From assembly GCA_902363255.1 (NCBI GenBank), contig CABIZO010000001.1, positions 310,001 through 374,000 on the forward strand: a stretch of 64,000 nucleotides of DNA, written 5' to 3'. This document shows, piece after piece, positions 1 to 9,732 of this stretch (position 1 is its first letter; each line of letters starts with the position of its first letter). The position numbers and the translations under genes are program-made. The DNA is from Peptostreptococcaceae bacterium. GTDB lineage: Bacteria > Bacillota > Clostridia > Peptostreptococcales > Peptostreptococcaceae. The notes beneath the pieces were generated by a model, which did no database searches, had not been told where the DNA came from, and saw only the letters and a list, made by a program, of their open reading frames with translations.

Positions 1-33
1 CCCCTTGTCAAGGACAAAAGAAAAAACACATGG

Positions 34-205
34 CTAAGACGCCATCAAAAGCTGATTTCTAAATTGAATAGGAGTCAGCTTTTTTAAATTCCATTGTTAT
101 CTGAAATTATTATAATAATCTATATAGTCATCTACTAAAATCTGCAACTCTTCAAATGTATTACAATTTTTACAATCAATCTCATATTTCATATGATTAT
201 AGATA
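34..205 (-). pseudogene. IS3-family transposase C-terminal remnant
   Basis: Read on the minus strand this stretch encodes a tail of the kind seen in IS3/IS150 transposases: EELQILVDDYIDYYNNFR, then a stop, then QWNLKKLTPIQFRNQLL. The family normally has YNNYRYQWNLKKMTP here, so the in-frame stop at 97-99 stands where a tyrosine codon is expected. The reading frame then runs on to a natural stop at 34-36. Only about 55 codons remain and the integrase catalytic core is absent, so the gene is dead. It may continue to the left of the window only as the IS end. Confidence 0.75.
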
Positions 206-295
206 ATTCCTTAATTTCTTTACTTGAAGATATTTTTTACTTATAAAAAATCAACTCCTTTATAAATATTTTATATAAAAATAAATCTTATACAA

Positions 296-345
296 GTAGA
301 CACGTTTTTTTATCGTGTCCACTGTATAGGATCCACTTTAGAAAC
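296..345. repeat. Probable outer end of the decayed IS3-type element
   Basis: A short inverted repeat (gacacg, eight-base T-rich loop, cgtgtc) is followed by ccactgtataggatccac, which resembles the terminal sequence of IS150-group elements as I remember them. Together with the transposase tail at 34-205 it suggests a relic of about 0.35 kb with its centre deleted. No target duplication can be checked because the other end lies at or beyond the window edge. Nothing else is seen between 206 and 431 except the promoter area of the next gene. Confidence 0.35.
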
Positions 346-431
346 TTAGTAATTTTTATTTTAAAGTTTCATAAATATTTCACATAAGCAAATTATAATA
401 TTTTTAGAAAATCAAACAGAGGAGGAAAACA

Positions 432-1787
432 ATGAATGCATTTAAAAGATCAATTTTATATATAACAAGAAAGAAAAAGAAAAGTCTTATAATGTTATTT
501 ATATTATTTGGTATAGCAACAGCTGTTTTAAGTGGAATTTCTATCAAAAAAGCAGCAACAGTAGCAAGACAAGATTCAAATAAAGGTATTTCAAACATAT
601 TTGAACTTCAAACAAATCTCGCTACAAACTTTGATGGACTAATTCCAGAAAGCTTAGTTAATAAAATATCTAAAGTGGATGGAATAAAAAATTATGATGG
701 TATAATTGGCGGTTCAGGAATAGACTTTAAGAACATAAGCAGTGTTGACCCTGCAAATAATATGATTCAATACAATGAAGAAGAATACAAACATCTTTTT
801 TCAGTAGAAGGACATACATCAACACAATACGATACTAAATTTACAAGCAAATCACTAAGACTAGTAGAAGGAAGACACCTTGTAGCAACAGATAAAAATA
901 AAGTATTGATACACAAGGCTTTAGCTGAAAAAAATAAATTAAAAGTTGGAGATAAAATAAAAGGAACAAAAAATACTGTAGATTACAGAGCAACTAGTGA
1001 TTCACCAAATGAATATGACCTTGAAATTGTAGGTATCTTTGAAAGTGAAAACACAAAAAGAGAAGGAAGTCAGTTAGAAATTCCAGAAAATCTTATAATA
1101 TCAGATATAAACACTTTAAAAACTTTATATGGATATTCAGATGGTCAAATTCAATATACAAGCGCTGTATATAACACTAGCAAAAATGTAGATGACGTAA
1201 TTTCAAGTCTTAATAAAATTTCAGAAGACTGGAGTTTATATACAATATTAAAAAGTGAAGATACTTTTTTAGCATTATCAAAATCATTTGATGCTATGGA
1301 AAAAATTATAAATATAATTTTAATAGGAGCGATTGTAGTTGGTATAATAATACTTTCACTAGTTTTAGCATTTTGGATTCAAGGAAGAGTGCATGAAACA
1401 GGAATATTACTTTCTGTAGGAGTTCCAAAGTTCAAAATTATTTCACAATATATCATAGAATTACTGCTTATAGCTACTATAGCTTTTGGAGCTTCTTTCT
1501 TCTCAAGCAAAGCAATCTCACAAAGTATGGGCAATGCAATAGTTAGCCAAGCCAGCAAACAAGCTATACAAGAAGTTCAACAAGGATTTGGGGGATTCTC
1601 TTTAGGAGCTGATGCAAATAGTTCTTTAGCAACTCAAACTGCAGATGAAATTGATGTAGATGTAGAATTGAAAGAAGTTGCATATGTTTATTTAATAGGA
1701 ACAGCTATAATTATAACTTCAGTAATGATATCTTCAAGATCGATAATTAAATTAAAACCAAAAGAAATATTGTCAAAAATGAGCTAG
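432..1787 (+). CDS. ABC transporter permease, FtsX/MacB-like
   Basis: 451-residue membrane protein with one transmembrane helix near residues 17-37, a long extracytoplasmic domain (about 40-285) and three C-terminal helices (about 290-315, 335-360 and 420-440). This is the MacB/FtsX permease layout. A strong ribosome site (gaggagg) lies about 8 bases before the ATG. It sits 11 bases before its ATPase gene, in the order permease then ATPase. Such pairs export antimicrobial peptides or lipids, or release proteins mechanically. The substrate cannot be read from sequence, and there is no adjacent two-component system to suggest a peptide-sensing module. Confidence 0.85.
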   Translation: MNAFKRSILYITRKKKKSLIMLFILFGIATAVLSGISIKKAATVARQDSNKGISNIFELQTNLATNFDGLIPESLVNKISKVDGIKNYDGIIGGSGIDFKNISSVDPANNMIQYNEEEYKHLFSVEGHTSTQYDTKFTSKSLRLVEGRHLVATDKNKVLIHKALAEKNKLKVGDKIKGTKNTVDYRATSDSPNEYDLEIVGIFESENTKREGSQLEIPENLIISDINTLKTLYGYSDGQIQYTSAVYNTSKNVDDVISSLNKISEDWSLYTILKSEDTFLALSKSFDAMEKIINIILIGAIVVGIIILSLVLAFWIQGRVHETGILLSVGVPKFKIISQYIIELLLIATIAFGASFFSSKAISQSMGNAIVSQASKQAIQEVQQGFGGFSLGADANSSLATQTADEIDVDVELKEVAYVYLIGTAIIITSVMISSRSIIKLKPKEILSKMS

Positions 1788-1798
1788 GAGGAAGACAA

Positions 1799-2425
1799 AT
1801 GTCAATTTTAGCATTAAATAAGGTTAACTATTCATATAAAAATGGAAAAAAAGTTTTAAATGATGTAAGTATAGAATTTGAAAAAGGAAAGTTTTACACT
1901 ATTTTAGGAGTTTCAGGCTCAGGAAAAACAACCCTACTATCTTTATTAGCAGGTCTAGATGAACCTAGTAGCGGACAAATATTATATAATAATGAAGATA
2001 TAAAAGCAAAGGGATATGAAAATCATAGAAAAAATAATATTTCATTGATTTTCCAAAACTATAATTTAATTGATTATATGACACCTTTAGAAAATATAAG
2101 AATCGTTAATTCAAAGGCTGATAAAAGAATATTGAATGACTTGGGATTAAAGGATGATGAAATTAATAGAAATGTATTAAAATTATCAGGTGGACAACAA
2201 CAAAGAGTTGCAATTGCAAGGACTCTTGCAGCAAATTCACCAGTAATACTAGCAGATGAGCCAACGGGAAATTTAGATAGCGATACAGAAGATGAGATTA
2301 TAGAAATATTAAAAAAGAATGCTCATCAACAGGGAAAATGTGTAATTGTTGTCACTCATAGCAAGGAATTAGCAAAAAAATCAGATGTCATACTTGAATT
2401 AAAAGATAAGAAATTGACATACTAA
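1799..2425 (+). CDS. ABC transporter ATP-binding protein, MacB/LolD-like
   Basis: 208-residue ATPase with Walker A GVSGSGKTT (37-45), signature LSGGQQQ (129-135), Walker B VILADEP (149-155) and the switch histidine in VVTHS. The size and the QQQR signature match the LolD/MacB/FtsE group, which powers FtsX-type permeases. A GGAGG ribosome site overlaps the end of the upstream permease, so the two are cotranscribed. The operon ends at a strong hairpin immediately after the stop codon. Confidence 0.9.
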   Translation: MSILALNKVNYSYKNGKKVLNDVSIEFEKGKFYTILGVSGSGKTTLLSLLAGLDEPSSGQILYNNEDIKAKGYENHRKNNISLIFQNYNLIDYMTPLENIRIVNSKADKRILNDLGLKDDEINRNVLKLSGGQQQRVAIARTLAANSPVILADEPTGNLDSDTEDEIIEILKKNAHQQGKCVIVVTHSKELAKKSDVILELKDKKLTY

Positions 2426-2461
2426 AAAAAGAGATTAGGTTTTGCCTAATCTCTTTTTTTA
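2426..2461. terminator. Bidirectional intrinsic terminator
   Basis: Stem aaaaaagagattagg / cctaatctctttttt with a five-base loop and A/T runs on both sides. It ends the ABC operon on the plus strand and the TraX-like gene on the minus strand, overlapping that gene's stop codon. Confidence 0.9.
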
Positions 2462-3193
2462 GATTTTAAAATACATTCTTAATATTCCTAATATAAGAAG
2501 GTGAACAGGATAAAACCAATAATTTATAATTTTATTTTGATTACCACGTTTTCCGTTATATGTAAGAACAAGACCAAACCCTAGTATAGACCAAAGTGTT
2601 TTAATTAAAGTAAGGTATCCAAGAGCACAACCTATAACAAGATTATTATAGAAAATATAAAATAAGTAGACGATTATTATTGAGTAATGCTCGTAGTCTA
2701 ATCCAAATTGCATAGATATAAATGATGAAATAAGAATTAATACTACTGATGAGAAATACCATAAAATACTAGGTTTATTTTTTAATTTACTTTTTAGTAT
2801 GTCTATAATCCATATTGTTATAAGAGATAATGCTAAAGTAAATAAAACATTGTTTGCTCTTGTATTAAAAAATGTGCGGGAGAAAAACATATCAAATGGT
2901 ATTTCTGATATAACTGCAAATATTAATAAGTTTGCAAGATATTTTTTTCGACTTTTTGTTTTGAAAAATCCTTCAACAATGAAAAATGCGAATAAAGGAA
3001 ATGCAATTCTTCCAATAACATCAAAAAAATCACTTATTTCTAAAAGTAATCCTCCATCTAAAATAGGATATATTAAAGCTTTGTTTACATGGTCAATTAA
3101 CATAGATAAGAAGGCGATATATTTTAATTGTGCACCAGATAGCAATTTTATATTATCTAGTCCCTTCTTTTCAAGTTTTATTGTTTTTATCAT
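2459..3193 (-). CDS. TraX family membrane protein
   Basis: 244 residues with about seven hydrophobic helices. The N-terminal block AQLKYIAFLSMLIDHVNKAL, followed by GRIAFPLFAFFIVEGFFKT, is the recognisable core of the TraX family (named after the F-pilin acetylase of plasmid F). Chromosomal Firmicute members are of unknown role and may acylate surface or secreted molecules. A ribosome site (aaagga) precedes the ATG on the minus strand. The gene converges on the ABC operon, sharing its terminator, and has no functional partner nearby. Confidence 0.85.
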   Translation of the reverse strand: MIKTIKLEKKGLDNIKLLSGAQLKYIAFLSMLIDHVNKALIYPILDGGLLLEISDFFDVIGRIAFPLFAFFIVEGFFKTKSRKKYLANLLIFAVISEIPFDMFFSRTFFNTRANNVLFTLALSLITIWIIDILKSKLKNKPSILWYFSSVVLILISSFISMQFGLDYEHYSIIIVYLFYIFYNNLVIGCALGYLTLIKTLWSILGFGLVLTYNGKRGNQNKIINYWFYPVHLLILGILRMYFKI

Positions 3194-3439
3194 AAATTTA
3201 ATCCTTTCTAAATCTTTTGTTTTTTACAGTATAATATACACAAATACTCATATCAATAATTTTTTATTAGGAAAAAAATGGTTAAAAATATTGTGTTTAA
3301 TTATAGCTAATATCTACTAAATTTATGGTGAAATTTAGAATATAAAGAATACGTTATAGATTAAAAAATAAATTTATCAAAAAATGTATAATTTAATTGC
3401 TAAAAAATGATATAAATGGTAGAATAATGTATAAATTAA

Positions 3440-3516
3440 ATAGGTAAACCTAGGGAAATCTAGGGACACAAAGCTATAGGGACTAAGGTTATTAACTATG
3501 TCAGCCAGTTGCCAAA
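3440..3516 (+). promoter_or_regulatory. Cyclic di-GMP-I (GEMM) riboswitch
   Basis: The segment matches the class-I c-di-GMP aptamer: ggtaaacc, a small hairpin (tagggaaatcta), the core gggacacaaagct, then gggactaa, a second hairpin ending in catcagcc-like atgtcagcc, and the closing agttgcc. It lies about 165 bases before a metallopeptidase start, with an intrinsic terminator (3606-3633) between them. That arrangement usually means c-di-GMP promotes termination (an off switch). I could not trace the competing antiterminator pairing by eye for this copy. A sister aptamer precedes the third M60 gene at 47632. Confidence 0.88.
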
Positions 3517-3605
3517 GGGTACATTACAATACTTTTTGTTTTAAACTTAGTATTAATGTCAAGTGTATACTTTTACACGAAACATTAAATTATTAGGCTA
3601 GATTT

Positions 3606-3633
3606 AAGTTACTCTTTTTGAGTAACTTTTTTT
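3606..3633 (+). terminator. Expression-platform terminator of first c-di-GMP riboswitch
   Basis: Perfect nine-base-pair stem aagttactc / gagtaactt followed by seven T residues, 47 bases before the ATG at 3680 and downstream of the aptamer, as expected for a transcriptional riboswitch. Confidence 0.85.
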
Positions 3634-3679
3634 ATTAATGTACTTCTGAGGAGATTATAAATCATTCGGGAGGAGAAAA

Positions 3680-6600
3680 ATGCATAAAAAAAGAATAGCA
3701 GCCTTAACATTGGCAGCAATAATTTTTAACTTTTCATCAAACACTGTAGGAGTTTTGGCTCATGAAGTAGAACAAATTAAGCCGAAACAAGGTATATCAA
3801 GTAAAAAGGATGTACAATCAAATCAAGCTAAAGTTAGTAAATTTGATTTACTTAACAACAAAAATTTAGAAAAATACAATAAAGTTTTTAAATTAGACAA
3901 ATCTAAAATAATCGCAATAAACAACAATGGTGGTAATTATCCAGCATCAGAGCTATATAAAGCTATTGATAATAATTTTAGCACTCATTGGGAAACAGGA
4001 AGATACAATAGAGAAGACTTTGAAAATGAAGTGACACTTACATTAGATGAGGTTACAAGTTTAGATAGAATAGTATATGGAGCAAGACAAGATGGAGCAA
4101 AAGGTAAAGGTTTTGCTGAGAAATTTGAAATATATGCTTCACTAACAGATGACCAAGATGACTTTACTTTAGTAAGCCAAGGTGGATACTCAGGTTCTAC
4201 TGGAGATATCGTAGAAATAAAATTTGAAGAAACTAAATTTAAAAGAATAAAATTTAAATTTAAAAAAGCTAATCAAAATTGGGCATCAGCTTCAGAATTT
4301 ATGCTTTATAAAAAAGATACACTATCTGAAACTATAAATGATTTATTTACAGATGGTACTATGACTAAATTAAAAGATAAATACAACAGTATAGATGTAA
4401 TAGATAAATTGGAAGATGAAGTAAATAAACATCCACTAAAAGATGATTTAGAATATGCAATAAATCTAGCAAAAGAGATATTACAAGGAGACAAAGATTA
4501 TTCAGATAGAACTTTTACGTTGACACAATATGGAGATACTCATGCAAAAGCAAGAAATACATTAGGAATGTCTAGATTTGGAACAGATTTACAATCTACT
4601 GGTATAGTAGCGAAACCAGGAGAAGTATTCAAAATTTATGTTGAGGCTCAAGAAGGTGCACCCCTTCCTAAAATAGCATTTACCCAACAAGAAGGACATT
4701 ATAATAATTGGAAAAGAGAGTATCAATTAAAAAGAGGGCTTAATGTTATAACAGTTCCTGAAATTTATAATAATTCATGGACAAACAAACCTGTAAAAGG
4801 TGGTGCTGTTTATTTAATAAATAAATACACATCAAGTGAGCAAGGAAAAGCTCCAATAGTTCGTATTGAAGGTGGAGAAGAATTTCCTTTATTTAATGTA
4901 GGAGATGATAAAGAAGCTTTTTTAGAAAAACTAAAAGCTTATAAAGTAAAATTAGAAAAAGACCCTGAAAATACAGTTGATATATATGAATTTAATACAA
5001 AAAGATTTATGTATACAGGAACAACAAAAGCTGCATATCAAGTATATGTAAATGAAGGTGTTGATGTTGATGAAAGTGTTGATGTTTGGAATAAACAAAT
5101 ACAAGATGCTTTTGATTTTGCTGGATTAAAAGATGATAAAAGTGATCCGACAAATGATTCTACAAATGTTAGAACAACAGTAAGATTAATGCAACCATAT
5201 GGAGCTGCATATGCTGCGGGAGACCATGTTGGTATTCAAAGACATATCCAGGAAATAGCATTAAGAACAGACCAAGATAGTATTAATAGTATACTTTGGG
5301 GGATGATTCACGAAGTTGGTCACCAAATGGATATATCATCTAGAGAACTTGGTGAAATAACAAATAACATGTTTTCAAATAATGCATATATGAAAAATAA
5401 TGCAGGTGATAGAGTTCCATATAATGAGTTATACAATTTATTAGCTCCAGATGATTCATCACAAAATTTTGATGATATTAGTTATAGCCAAAGATTAGGG
5501 ATGTTTTGGCAACTACAATTAAAGAAAGATACATATTGGCCAGAACTAGAATCGCTTTATAGAAAAAGAAAGCCAAGTGTTAGAAATGAGCAGGAAAAAA
5601 GAGATACAATAGCATTGTATTCATCAGAAATTTTAAATATGGATTTAACTAAATATTTTGAAAAATACGGATTTAAAATATCTGATAGTTGCAAAGAAAA
5701 ATTAAAACAATTCTCTAATGATTGTGAAAAAATCTGGTACTTAAATGGAAATGCATTAAGTTATAAAGGGAATGGATTTGAAAATAAAAATACAGGTTTA
5801 GATGTTTCTTTATCAAAAACTGATGCAGGTATAAGGCTTAATATGGATATAAACCAAGATATGAAAAATGACTTACTTGGATTTGAAATTATCAAAAATG
5901 GAAAAGTAATTGCATTTACTACATCAGGTACTTATACAGATACTAAAGCTAAAGACACAAATGAAAACATCGAATATGAAGTTGTTCCATATGCATTAAA
6001 CTTATCAACGGGAGATAAAGTTCAGCTAAACTCATTAAAACCAAGTATAAGTGTTCAACAAAAGAAATTGACATTGAAATTAAATGAAAAATTTGATGCT
6101 AAAAGTTATGCAAAAGCATTTACAAATGAAGGCGAAGATATAACAGAGTCATTAAAAGTTGAGAGCAATGTTGATACTACGAGAGGTGGAAATTACGAAG
6201 TAAAATATATAATAACTGAAAACAATACAAATATAGAAAAAATAATGAAAGTTGAAGTGGTAAGTGATTACGATTATTTATCAGATTTTGAATGGAAATC
6301 AGCTACAACTTCATGGGGAACACCAAGAAGAAATTCTAATATACAAGGTAGAATAAATTCAACAACTAAAAAATTTGAAAAAGGTTTTGGAATTCATGCA
6401 AATGGAAAAATAACTTATGATTTATCTGATAAAGAATATGATAAATTTGAGGCGTTAGTAGGTATTGATTCTTCAGCTATACAACCAAATAATAATTCAA
6501 GTGTAACATTTAAGATAATAGCAGATGGAAAAACATTAGCAACTACAAATGTTATAGGATATTATGATAATTTAGCTTATATAAGTGTACCAATATCGGG

Positions 6601-9600
6601 TGTTAAAGAATTAATAATAGAAGCAAATGATGGTGGAAATGGAAATACAGCAGACCACTGTATAATAGTTAATCCTAAATTAACTACAAACAATGGTAAA
6701 CCAAAGATAACTGCAAATGAAAAGTTCTTAAAACTTGGTGACACATTAGATGAGATGAAAGATATTAAAGCATATGACCAAGAAGATGGAGATTTAACAA
6801 AAAATATTACAATTGAATCAAACAACTTTGTTCCAAATAAAATTGGTAGATATGAAATTGTATACAAAGTAAAAGATTCAAATGATAATGTTGAAATACA
6901 AAAAGGATATGTAACAGTATCGGAAGATTATGTAGTTAAAAAATCTAAATTTGGTAAATTTAATAATTTATCATCGTATAATGATGAATTTAAATTACCT
7001 ATAGCATCTGTAACAAATAACGCAGGTCATTATGGAAATAGTAAAATAACTAATGCAATAGATGGAAATATAAATACTCATTGGGAAACTGGTAATCAAA
7101 ATAGCGACACATTTAAAAATGAAGTTATATTTGACTTGGGAGAAGTTCAAGAAATAAGTAAAATGGCATATGGTGCAAGAAGAGATGCGTATAATAAAGG
7201 TTTTGCAACAAAATTTGAAATATATGTATCTGAAAATGAATCAGGGGATGATTTTTATTTAGCAGGAAGTGGATCATATTCTGGATCACCTAATGACATT
7301 GTACAGTTCGACATGAGCAAAGTAAGTGCAAGAAGAGTAAAACTTAAATTTGTAGAAGCTCGTGAAAATTGGGCAAGTTTAAGTGAAGTATCATTCTATA
7401 AAGAAGATAAACTAGCTGATAAAATGTCAACTTTATTCAAAGATGAAAATAAAACAGATGTATCAGAAAATTACAATACTTTAGAAAAGGTAGAAGAATT
7501 AAGAAAAGAAGTTGAAAATCATCCAGCATATGAATTATTTAAAGTTGAATTAGATAATGCTGAAAAGATAATAAAAGCAAAATACCCAACTATAAAAGTT
7601 GAAGATGTAACATATGTTAAGAGAAAAAGTGATTTTAACTTAAAAGATGGCGTTACAGCTAATGACCAAGAAGATGGTAATATAACATCAAAAGTTACTA
7701 TATTAGATGATGGTGGTTTCTCTTCAGATAAAGTAGGTGAATACACTGTAGTATATAAAGTAATTGATAAAGATTTAAATTCAGTTACAAAAGAAAGAAA
7801 AATAATAGTTTATGGAAAAAGTGAATATTTATCAGATATGAACTGGATATCAGCACAATCAGGATGGAGAAGTGTTATAAAAGATAAAGCAGTTGGTACA
7901 AATGATAAGATAAAACTTAATATTGATGGAAGTGTTAAAACTTTTGATAAAGGTTTTGGTGCAGCAACAAATGCAGAAATAGTATATGACTTAGAAGGTC
8001 AATATGATTATTTCACTACATATGTGGGAACTGATAAAAACTTTGATATGGATAGCACAACTATAAAATTTAGAATTCTTGCTGATGGAAAAGAAGTATA
8101 TAAATCAGATGTGATTAGAAAAGATACACCAGCAGAATTTGTTAGTTTAGATATTAAGGGAGTTAAAAGACTTGTCTTAATAGCAGATGATGTGGATGGA
8201 AATTTAGTAGGTGATTTTGCATCTTGGGCTGATACTAAATTATATCAAAATTATTCAAAACCTGTAATAAAGGGTGATGATGTAATAGTATTTAATACAA
8301 AAGAAAAAGTTGACTTACTTCAAGGTATAGTTGCAACAGATTATGAAGATGGAGATATAACTTCAAAAGTTAAAGTAAATACGGATTATAGTTATGGCAA
8401 ATTTGGTGTATTTGATGTTGTATATTCTGTAACAGATAGTGATAATTTAACAACTAAGTTCACTAGAAAAGTAGCAATTACAGAAGAAGAAACTTATATA
8501 TCTGACTTAAAGTGGAAATCTGCAACTATAGGTTCGGGAGCCATAGGTATAGATAAATCAGTAAGACAACAAGCAATAAAGATTTTAAATGAAGATGGTT
8601 ATTATGAAACTTTCACAAAAGGTATAGGAACTCATGCTTATTCAGAAATAGTTTATAATTCAAGTGGATATGATATATTTGATACTTGGGTTGGTATGGA
8701 CCAATATGTATCAGAAAGAGATGATGCAAGTGTTCAATTTAAAATATTTGTTGATGGAAAATTAAAAGCTCAAACAGGTGTTATGAAAGCTAATACACCA
8801 AAAGAACGTTTAGTAGTAGATGTTAGAAATTCTAGTGAAATAAAATTAGTAGTAGATGTGGCAACTAACGGAAATAATTGGGACCATGCCAATTGGGCAG
8901 ATGCAAGATTTAGAAATGTGCCACAATTTAGTACAGTTCAATTGGAAAAAGCTCTAAAAGAAGCAAAAAAATTAGATTTAAATAATTACACTGAACAATC
9001 TATAGAAGTTTTAGAAAATGCCATAAAATTTGGTGAAGATGCTTTAAATTCAACTAATCAAGAAGTAATAGATAGTGCAGTTGAAAGTTTAAACTCTGCT
9101 ATAGATTCACTAGTAGAATTAAACTTAAATAAAGTAGTAAATATAAAAGATGAATATTTAAAACAAAGTATACAAAAAGAGCTTAATACATCAGGTGAAA
9201 TAACAATTGGTCAAATGAGACAACTTGTTTCACTAAAAGTATCAAATGCTGAAAGTTTAGAAGGATTACAATATGCTATAAACTTAGAATCTTTAGATAT
9301 ATCATATAATGAAATAAGGGATTTATCACCACTAAAAAATCTTAAAAAATTAACTGATTTAAAGGCAAATCCTCTAGGAGGCTTAATTTCTGGGCGTGTT
9401 TATGCTGAAGATAATAAAGCAAAAGTAAGTTTAGATGTTATAAATAGAAATGGTGAAAAATTACTGCCAACATCTGTAGTAGTAAAACATAATAAAACCC
9501 ATGAATACACTACTTTAGATATAAATGATTGTATGGACAAAAATGGAGTAGTAACAATAGATACAACAGGTTTTGATTCATATATATATACAATTTATTT

Positions 9601-9664
9601 AGTATATGAAGATAAGGTTGACAACTATACGTCACAATTTATGTTTATGCTTGATAATATATAA
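3680..9664 (+). CDS. Secreted M60 metallopeptidase with multiple glycan-binding modules
   Basis: 1994 residues. A signal peptide spans residues 1-28 (cleavage near VLAHE). Order by eye: F5/8C (discoidin-like) module about 75-211; M60 peptidase about 276-682 with HEVGH at 544-548 and the downstream metal ligand in GEITNN (E559); Ig-like segment; NPCBM about 865-998; Ig-like DUF5011 about 1003-1080; second F5/8C about 1107-1240; DUF5011, NPCBM, DUF5011, NPCBM to about 1744; FIVAR about 1751-1814; leucine-rich repeat-like region about 1817-1900. No LPXTG anchor is visible. M60 enzymes of mucosal bacteria cleave O-glycosylated proteins such as mucins, so the same role is inferred here. GGGAGGAG precedes the ATG. 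Expression is under a c-di-GMP riboswitch. Confidence 0.9.
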   Translation: MHKKRIAALTLAAIIFNFSSNTVGVLAHEVEQIKPKQGISSKKDVQSNQAKVSKFDLLNNKNLEKYNKVFKLDKSKIIAINNNGGNYPASELYKAIDNNFSTHWETGRYNREDFENEVTLTLDEVTSLDRIVYGARQDGAKGKGFAEKFEIYASLTDDQDDFTLVSQGGYSGSTGDIVEIKFEETKFKRIKFKFKKANQNWASASEFMLYKKDTLSETINDLFTDGTMTKLKDKYNSIDVIDKLEDEVNKHPLKDDLEYAINLAKEILQGDKDYSDRTFTLTQYGDTHAKARNTLGMSRFGTDLQSTGIVAKPGEVFKIYVEAQEGAPLPKIAFTQQEGHYNNWKREYQLKRGLNVITVPEIYNNSWTNKPVKGGAVYLINKYTSSEQGKAPIVRIEGGEEFPLFNVGDDKEAFLEKLKAYKVKLEKDPENTVDIYEFNTKRFMYTGTTKAAYQVYVNEGVDVDESVDVWNKQIQDAFDFAGLKDDKSDPTNDSTNVRTTVRLMQPYGAAYAAGDHVGIQRHIQEIALRTDQDSINSILWGMIHEVGHQMDISSRELGEITNNMFSNNAYMKNNAGDRVPYNELYNLLAPDDSSQNFDDISYSQRLGMFWQLQLKKDTYWPELESLYRKRKPSVRNEQEKRDTIALYSSEILNMDLTKYFEKYGFKISDSCKEKLKQFSNDCEKIWYLNGNALSYKGNGFENKNTGLDVSLSKTDAGIRLNMDINQDMKNDLLGFEIIKNGKVIAFTTSGTYTDTKAKDTNENIEYEVVPYALNLSTGDKVQLNSLKPSISVQQKKLTLKLNEKFDAKSYAKAFTNEGEDITESLKVESNVDTTRGGNYEVKYIITENNTNIEKIMKVEVVSDYDYLSDFEWKSATTSWGTPRRNSNIQGRINSTTKKFEKGFGIHANGKITYDLSDKEYDKFEALVGIDSSAIQPNNNSSVTFKIIADGKTLATTNVIGYYDNLAYISVPISGVKELIIEANDGGNGNTADHCIIVNPKLTTNNGKPKITANEKFLKLGDTLDEMKDIKAYDQEDGDLTKNITIESNNFVPNKIGRYEIVYKVKDSNDNVEIQKGYVTVSEDYVVKKSKFGKFNNLSSYNDEFKLPIASVTNNAGHYGNSKITNAIDGNINTHWETGNQNSDTFKNEVIFDLGEVQEISKMAYGARRDAYNKGFATKFEIYVSENESGDDFYLAGSGSYSGSPNDIVQFDMSKVSARRVKLKFVEARENWASLSEVSFYKEDKLADKMSTLFKDENKTDVSENYNTLEKVEELRKEVENHPAYELFKVELDNAEKIIKAKYPTIKVEDVTYVKRKSDFNLKDGVTANDQEDGNITSKVTILDDGGFSSDKVGEYTVVYKVIDKDLNSVTKERKIIVYGKSEYLSDMNWISAQSGWRSVIKDKAVGTNDKIKLNIDGSVKTFDKGFGAATNAEIVYDLEGQYDYFTTYVGTDKNFDMDSTTIKFRILADGKEVYKSDVIRKDTPAEFVSLDIKGVKRLVLIADDVDGNLVGDFASWADTKLYQNYSKPVIKGDDVIVFNTKEKVDLLQGIVATDYEDGDITSKVKVNTDYSYGKFGVFDVVYSVTDSDNLTTKFTRKVAITEEETYISDLKWKSATIGSGAIGIDKSVRQQAIKILNEDGYYETFTKGIGTHAYSEIVYNSSGYDIFDTWVGMDQYVSERDDASVQFKIFVDGKLKAQTGVMKANTPKERLVVDVRNSSEIKLVVDVATNGNNWDHANWADARFRNVPQFSTVQLEKALKEAKKLDLNNYTEQSIEVLENAIKFGEDALNSTNQEVIDSAVESLNSAIDSLVELNLNKVVNIKDEYLKQSIQKELNTSGEITIGQMRQLVSLKVSNAESLEGLQYAINLESLDISYNEIRDLSPLKNLKKLTDLKANPLGGLISGRVYAEDNKAKVSLDVINRNGEKLLPTSVVVKHNKTHEYTTLDINDCMDKNGVVTIDTTGFDSYIYTIYLVYEDKVDNYTSQFMFMLDNI

Positions 9665-9673
9665 TATTTATAT

Positions 9674-9707
9674 AAAAGGGCTATCGCAATTGGTGATTAG
9701 CCCTTTT
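9674..9707 (+). terminator. Hairpin between first and second M60 genes
   Basis: Ten-base-pair stem aaaagggcta / tagccctttt with a 14-base loop, followed by only a weak T tract. It probably reduces rather than blocks read-through into the second peptidase gene, which starts 26 bases later and has no obvious promoter of its own. Confidence 0.65.
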
Positions 9708-9732
9708 GATTAAAACTAATTAGGAGAAGGGT

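Noticed and set aside
2799..3320. 173-codon open frame on the plus strand across the TraX-like gene
   Set aside because: It lies antisense to a clear TraX family protein, has no ribosome site and its composition is that of a shadow frame.
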